64,000 nucleotides of DNA. Source: Alkalibacillus almallahensis. Its GTDB lineage: Bacteria; Bacillota; Bacilli; Bacillales; Alkalibacillaceae. The stretch is taken from contig NZ_JAASRU010000004.1 in NCBI RefSeq assembly GCF_011761495.1, positions 124,001 through 188,000 of the forward strand. Direction: 5' to 3'. Made by a program: the position numbers and the translations under genes. The notes under the pieces were generated by a model, which saw only the letters and a list, made by a program, of their open reading frames with translations, searched no databases and was not told where the DNA came from. Positions 59,737 to 64,000 of this stretch are shown piece by piece (position 1 is the first letter of the stretch; the number at the start of each line of letters is the position of its first letter).

Positions 59737-61218
59737 TTAAATGATTTTGATTAGTTGGTTCAAGGATTCTAACTGTAATCTACTTTGTATGACTTCTAAG
59801 TAATTGATATAGTTGTCATTTAGCATAATTATTAATTTTTCTTTTCCTCTTGTAGATGCAACATAATGTTCATTTAAGTCACGGTCTTGAAATAATTTAA
59901 AATCTGACGCAAATATCAATACTTGTTGAAATTCTAATCCTTTTGATGAATGCAGTGTCATAACTTTATTAATGTTTTCTTGTCCATTAAACGCAACATC
60001 ATACTCGTCTGTTAAGATTACACTTACAAATGGGCCAAGCTCTTCTTCTTCAAAATTAATTTGAAGCATATTAGATAATTCATCAAGTATAAGTATAATC
60101 TCTTCTTTATTCACACCTGTGTTTTTCAATCCCGATATAGTATCATCCATCTCACTAATCTCTTTATGACTTAGATCAAGTCCTAGGCTATTAACTAAAT
60201 GATAAACAGAGTATCTTTTATTTTTGACATACTTAGCCAGCTCAATTAACATAGAAGAATTCTTAGTATTTTTGTCTAGTGGTGTTCGAGGAATATAAGT
60301 AAAATTATAGCCTTCTTCATTAAGATAATTAGCTATATGTTCTGCATAGTTTCTCTTCCAAGATAATATAACTAATTCTTTTTCAGGATCAATGAGATTC
60401 CTCTTATATAGGCCTTCTAATGAACATTCATTTCTCACACCAATAACATCTTCTACCTCATGGTCTTCCAATTTCACTTGATCTTGAGTCTCTAAAAAGA
60501 AGGAATTGGAATAATTTTGGATGTCAAAGCAACATCTAAAGTTTTCATTTAATACATAGATATTAAAACCGCTACCTGTTTCTAACAAACTCTTAAAATT
60601 TTGAGGCTCAGCTCCACGCCAAACATATATAGACTGTTTAGGATCACCTACAATAAAAAGTTTTATATTTAAATCGTCTTTTATAAACATAAAAAAATCA
60701 TGCATATCAATATCACTATCTTGATATTCATCAATAAATATCATACGGTACTTGGCTTGTATGTACTGCCTACATGCATTTGAATCATTTAAAATTTTCT
60801 TTGCTAAATTGAATTTGAAATTTCTTTTTTGATTGCTATAGGCACCGAGAATCCCTTCTCTTTTTAAAATCTCAAGTCCATCATCAAATGTACTAAACTT
60901 CGTTTTAAAGTACTCGGTTTCAAAATTTTGAGAAAAGTCATCGCCCAGTGCATCTTTTATAAATGGTCTAATAATTTCTTTTTCAATAAAACCATCATTA
61001 GTGCCGAAAAAATTCCCTTTTCCAGTTTCTCTGGACCGTTCTTTTAATTCATTTGCTGATTTATTTGTAAATGTTATTGCAGCAACTTTATAATGTGTTC
61101 TATCATACCTAACCTCTGATTTAAGTTTATTAATTAATAAAGCTGTTTTACCTGAACCAGCTCCAGCACTTACCACGATATTTTGCGAATCCTGATAAAT
61201 CCTTTCTCTTTCAGTCAT
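59737..61218 (-). CDS. gajB: Gabija helicase GajB (UvrD-like)
   Basis: 493 residues, close to the 494 of the founding GajB. Helicase motifs: Walker A SAGAGSGKTALL at about 17-28, ITFTNKSANELKER (Ia), Walker B FIDEYQDSD, VGDPKQSIYVWRGA (III), LNENFR (IV), MTLHSSKGLEF (V) and YVASTRGKEKL (VI). ATG overlaps the gajA stop by 8 bp (ATGACTGA), with GGGAG upstream. Gabija is a two-gene phage defence system in which GajA nicks DNA and GajB senses DNA ends. Confidence 0.9.
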   Translation of the reverse strand: MTERERIYQDSQNIVVSAGAGSGKTALLINKLKSEVRYDRTHYKVAAITFTNKSANELKERSRETGKGNFFGTNDGFIEKEIIRPFIKDALGDDFSQNFETEYFKTKFSTFDDGLEILKREGILGAYSNQKRNFKFNLAKKILNDSNACRQYIQAKYRMIFIDEYQDSDIDMHDFFMFIKDDLNIKLFIVGDPKQSIYVWRGAEPQNFKSLLETGSGFNIYVLNENFRCCFDIQNYSNSFFLETQDQVKLEDHEVEDVIGVRNECSLEGLYKRNLIDPEKELVILSWKRNYAEHIANYLNEEGYNFTYIPRTPLDKNTKNSSMLIELAKYVKNKRYSVYHLVNSLGLDLSHKEISEMDDTISGLKNTGVNKEEIILILDELSNMLQINFEEEELGPFVSVILTDEYDVAFNGQENINKVMTLHSSKGLEFQQVLIFASDFKLFQDRDLNEHYVASTRGKEKLIIMLNDNYINYLEVIQSRLQLESLNQLIKII

Positions 61219-62926
61219 CGAACGCCATCTCCCTTAAACACTCAAATTCATCACTATAGAATATAACATTACATAATTCTTGATCAAGTTCATTAATAAA
61301 TTCAGCCATATTATAAAGTTTACTATCTTGTAAGTATTTTATAATATCGTAATTGAAATGCTCACCTATGACATTATTAATATCATGTTCTAAGTCTATC
61401 TTAGACAAGTAAATCATATTTTCTTTAAACCTAGAAACCTCATGCTCATGTTTTTCGAGAAGTCGTCTTTTTTCATCGTTTAGTATTGTATTTATTTCTT
61501 TTTTAGAAGCATTGGAGGGTATATCCAGATATGTATTATCCAGTTTAGAGTCCCCTAGTAGACTTAAACATCTATTAATACCCAAAAGTTCATATTCATT
61601 TTCTGACCCTTTTCTTTTTTTCAAATCATTATCTGTCTTTATTAATACAGTTATACCTAAGTTCTCTAAAGTATCTACATATTTAGAAAAATAGATACCT
61701 CCTACTTCTAATAAGAAGCCTCCATTTAATTCATATTCAGGATATATTTCATCTAAAATTCTCTCAAAAAATACCCTTTCGGAAGGACCTTCTACCAAGA
61801 GAACTCTACTGGAAAACAAAGCTGAAGATAAGTCTTTGTTCAGCTTCCTTTTAACGTTTCTATAACGCTCTTCAACGTTGTATAAGAATGAATTACAAAT
61901 AATTCTATCATCTGAGTAAATTCTTATTAATTTAGTATTATCCATTTCATATAATAGCTCTGGAGAATGTGTGGACATAAAAAAGTATTCATATGTGTCT
62001 TTTATGAACAATTGTTTTGATAATGCTATTTGCATAGAACGGTGTAAACTATTTTCTGGCTCTTCAATTAAATTTATTACAATCTTATCTTCGTGCTCTT
62101 TTCTATTAACAAAGTTTAATATAGAATATGAGAGTAGTTTTTTTCTACCATCACCAGAAGTCGGATAATAATTTTCATCTCCATTACGTTTTATGTATGG
62201 AATGAGATCAGAATAAAACCCATTAATTGCCATCTCTGATTTAAGTTCTATTGACACTTCCTCATCTCTAAAGGTTTTATATTCATCTGTTATGCTGCTT
62301 TGAAATTGTTTTATGGTAGTCATACCACTTATTTTTTCATTAACTTTGTCTGTTAGCTCTTTAATTTCATTTACCAATTTTTTATCATCTTCGTTTTCTT
62401 CAGATTTATCAAAGAGTACTTTTTTATTTTTATTAAACAGGGTGTTTAAATCAATTAGAGGATTAATGTATACCACTTTGAATATATTGTCCAACGCATA
62501 CGATATTCCACGAGAAGGTACCTCAATTAAATTATCTTCATTACTTCCCCAATATAGTAAAGGTTCACCATATCCTTCACTTTCATTATAATCAGATACG
62601 ATTCTAATATAGAATTCATCTAAATTGTCCGAAATCCTTGCATCTTTAATCCCAGCTACAAGTTTCTTGGTGTCAGTACTTTCTTCAAAATCTGATAAAT
62701 TCAATTTTATTGTTATCCTTATTTGATTACTTGTGTCATTTTGGTAAAAATCACTTTCCTTAAAACCATTTTTTCTTAGTTGTTTATCAAATAAAAACCT
62801 TAAAGCATATAAAAAATTTGTTTTCCCAACATCATTCAAACCAAAAATCACATTTTTATTACTTAAACTTATCTCTGAACAATAAAAGTTTCTAAAGTTT
62901 TCAATTTTGAGTTCTTCAAATATCAT
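61211..62926 (-). CDS. gajA: Gabija nuclease GajA (OLD-type ATPase with TOPRIM)
   Basis: 571 residues (578 in the founding protein). Walker A GLNDVGKT at 29-36 within the ABC-like ATPase; Walker B INLIEEPENSLH; an ABC signature-like SGDGRKKLLSY. A TOPRIM domain follows (about 370-450): VLLVEGPSERVFFERIL with the catalytic Glu and LIKTDNDLKK with the DxD. The C-terminal helical part ends in SDEFECLREMAFDD. ATG 62926 is preceded by GGGGAG. It forms the Gabija operon with gajB; no third gene is fused. Confidence 0.92.
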   Translation of the reverse strand: MIFEELKIENFRNFYCSEISLSNKNVIFGLNDVGKTNFLYALRFLFDKQLRKNGFKESDFYQNDTSNQIRITIKLNLSDFEESTDTKKLVAGIKDARISDNLDEFYIRIVSDYNESEGYGEPLLYWGSNEDNLIEVPSRGISYALDNIFKVVYINPLIDLNTLFNKNKKVLFDKSEENEDDKKLVNEIKELTDKVNEKISGMTTIKQFQSSITDEYKTFRDEEVSIELKSEMAINGFYSDLIPYIKRNGDENYYPTSGDGRKKLLSYSILNFVNRKEHEDKIVINLIEEPENSLHRSMQIALSKQLFIKDTYEYFFMSTHSPELLYEMDNTKLIRIYSDDRIICNSFLYNVEERYRNVKRKLNKDLSSALFSSRVLLVEGPSERVFFERILDEIYPEYELNGGFLLEVGGIYFSKYVDTLENLGITVLIKTDNDLKKRKGSENEYELLGINRCLSLLGDSKLDNTYLDIPSNASKKEINTILNDEKRRLLEKHEHEVSRFKENMIYLSKIDLEHDINNVIGEHFNYDIIKYLQDSKLYNMAEFINELDQELCNVIFYSDEFECLREMAFDD

Positions 62927-63030
62927 ATTAATCTCCCCTACACTTTTAAATTTAAGGATAATTATACCATTTATAGATGGTGTTCACATGAATCAATTTC
63001 AATAATTAACATAGAAAGTGGATAATATTA

Positions 63031-63073
63031 AAAAAACCTCCTTAAAGTTCAATGAACTTTAAGGAGGTTTTTT
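63031..63073 (-). terminator. groEL terminator
   Basis: AAACCTCCTTAAAGTTC pairs with GAACTTTAAGGAGGTTT in a near-perfect hairpin with a tiny loop; T-runs flank both ends. Confidence 0.9.
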
Positions 63074-63138
63074 AATTTAAGGCCATTTTTAAAAAGTCAG
63101 TCAAGGGTTTTTATGATTTTTGGCAAATCAGAGACACT

Positions 63139-64000
63139 CTACATCATGCCTGGCATGCCGCCACCCATGCCGCTCATATCTGGTGCGCCGCCACCGTCAT
63201 TCTCGCTTGGAATGTCGGCTACGACCGCTTCAGTTGATAAGAACATTGCGGCTACGGATGATGCGTTTTGTAGGGCTGAACGGGTTACTTTCGTTGGATC
63301 TACGACGCCGTTATCAACCATGTTCATCCATTCGCCTGACGCTGCGTTGAATCCAACGCCAACTTCTTGGCCTTTCAGACGTTCAACAACGATTGAACCT
63401 TCTAGACCTGCGTTGTGTGCAATTTGGCGAACTGGTTCTTCTAGTGCACGAAGTACGATGCTTGCGCCTGTTGCTTCGTCACCTTCTAAGTCAAGATCAG
63501 CGACTTTGCTGTGGATGTTAACAAAGGCCGTTCCACCACCGGCTACGATGCCTTCTTCAACAGCTGCGCGTGTTGAGTTAAGCGCGTCTTCAATGCGTAG
63601 TTTCTTCTCTTTCATTTCTGTTTCGGTTGCAGAACCGACTTTAACGACTGCAACGCCACCTGCTAGTTTTGCTAGGCGTTCTTGTAGTTTTTCTTTATCG
63701 AAATCAGATGTTGTTTCTTCTAATTGAGCACGTAGTTGGTTAACGCGACCTGCTAGTTTGTCGTTATCACCAGCACCTTCAACGATTGTCGTATTATCTT
63801 TCGTAATAACAACTTTCGAAGCACGGCCTAACTGATCGATTGTTGCGCTCTTCAGATCGAAACCTAAGTCTTCTGTGATCACTTCTGCGCCTGTAAGGGT
63901 TGCAATGTCTTCAAGCATTGCTTTACGGCGATCACCGAAGCCTGGTGCTTTCACAGCAACCGCATTGAATGTACCGCGTAGTTTGTTCACGACTAATGTC
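63139..64000 (-). CDS. groEL: Chaperonin GroEL (partial, runs off right edge)
   Basis: The 287 codons seen cover the second half of Gro[22 protein letters not shown], the apical/intermediate domains, [20 protein letters not shown], TPxN-type [12 protein letters not shown] and the C-terminal [10 protein letters not shown]. The start lies beyond the window; the frame is open to 64000. Folds proteins in the 14-mer cage with GroES and ATP. The stretch between its stop and gajA contains only the terminator and the Gabija promoter region. Confidence 0.97.
   Translation of the reverse strand, partial: TLVVNKLRGTFNAVAVKAPGFGDRRKAMLEDIATLTGAEVITEDLGFDLKSATIDQLGRASKVVITKDNTTIVEGAGDNDKLAGRVNQLRAQLEETTSDFDKEKLQERLAKLAGGVAVVKVGSATETEMKEKKLRIEDALNSTRAAVEEGIVAGGGTAFVNIHSKVADLDLEGDEATGASIVLRALEEPVRQIAHNAGLEGSIVVERLKGQEVGVGFNAASGEWMNMVDNGVVDPTKVTRSALQNASSVAAMFLSTEAVVADIPSENDGGGAPDMSGMGGGMPGMM

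Noticed and set aside
59737-62926. Other OLD-nuclease plus UvrD pairs (e.g. retron- or PARIS-like)
   Set aside because: Lengths (571 and 493), domain order and gene overlap match Gabija, and no reverse transcriptase or AriA-type gene is present.

Overview
The window looks like a chromosome segment from a low-GC Gram-positive rod of the Bacillaceae, probably a halotolerant or moderately halophilic one. The reasons are AAGGAGG-type ribosome binding sites, many GTG and TTG starts, gene order shared with Bacillus subtilis (yeaC-yeaD-yebA, pbuG, yebE-yebG, yerA-yerB-yerC, groEL), acid-rich proteins, and a glycine betaine synthesis pair (betA, betB). No rRNA, tRNA, insertion sequence or CRISPR array was seen.

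Layout. 1-3.4 kb: a secreted serine hydrolase cut by the left edge, a divergent HTH regulator, a decayed VOC gene and a small membrane protein. 3.5-19.3 kb: a purine salvage block (adenine deaminase YerA with YerB and YerC, hypoxanthine/guanine permease PbuG, a second permease and xpt), with two guanine-class purine riboswitches and a PurBox pair. Inside it lie the MoxR ATPase-DUF58-transglutaminase operon, a redoxin gene with an in-frame TGA at its active-site cysteine (candidate selenoprotein), and two arrays of degenerate repeats with a 20-bp period. 19.4-33.3 kb: mixed housekeeping and accessory genes (HAD phosphatase, RecQ, histidine phosphatase, Nudix, nitric oxide synthase, acetyl- and methyltransferases, three CBO0543-type membrane proteins, rRNA methyltransferase). 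33.5-43.7 kb: S9 peptidase, HD-GYP protein, ATP-grasp, VanZ, an ABC exporter and a secreted subtilisin. 44-45.4 kb: a PlcR-like HTH-TPR regulator divergent from a 53-residue secreted peptide, a likely quorum-sensing pair next to the subtilisin gene. 45.8-53.2 kb: betB-betA, a second ABC exporter and a hydrolase. 53.2-62.9 kb: an accessory island with gene debris, a partial duplication, an ApeA-like HEPN protein, a HEPN/zinc-ribbon protein and a Gabija system (gajA-gajB). 63.1-64 kb: the 3' part of groEL.

How it works together. Most genes from groEL leftward are on the minus strand and keep the B. subtilis order, but the pur biosynthesis operon that lies between yebG and yerA in B. subtilis is absent from that slot, and guaA is absent between yebA and pbuG. 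Salvage genes under purine riboswitches occupy the same neighbourhood. Several start codons were moved inward from the longest open frame because a good Shine-Dalgarno sequence lies inside it. All functional names rest on motifs read by eye; no database search was run.
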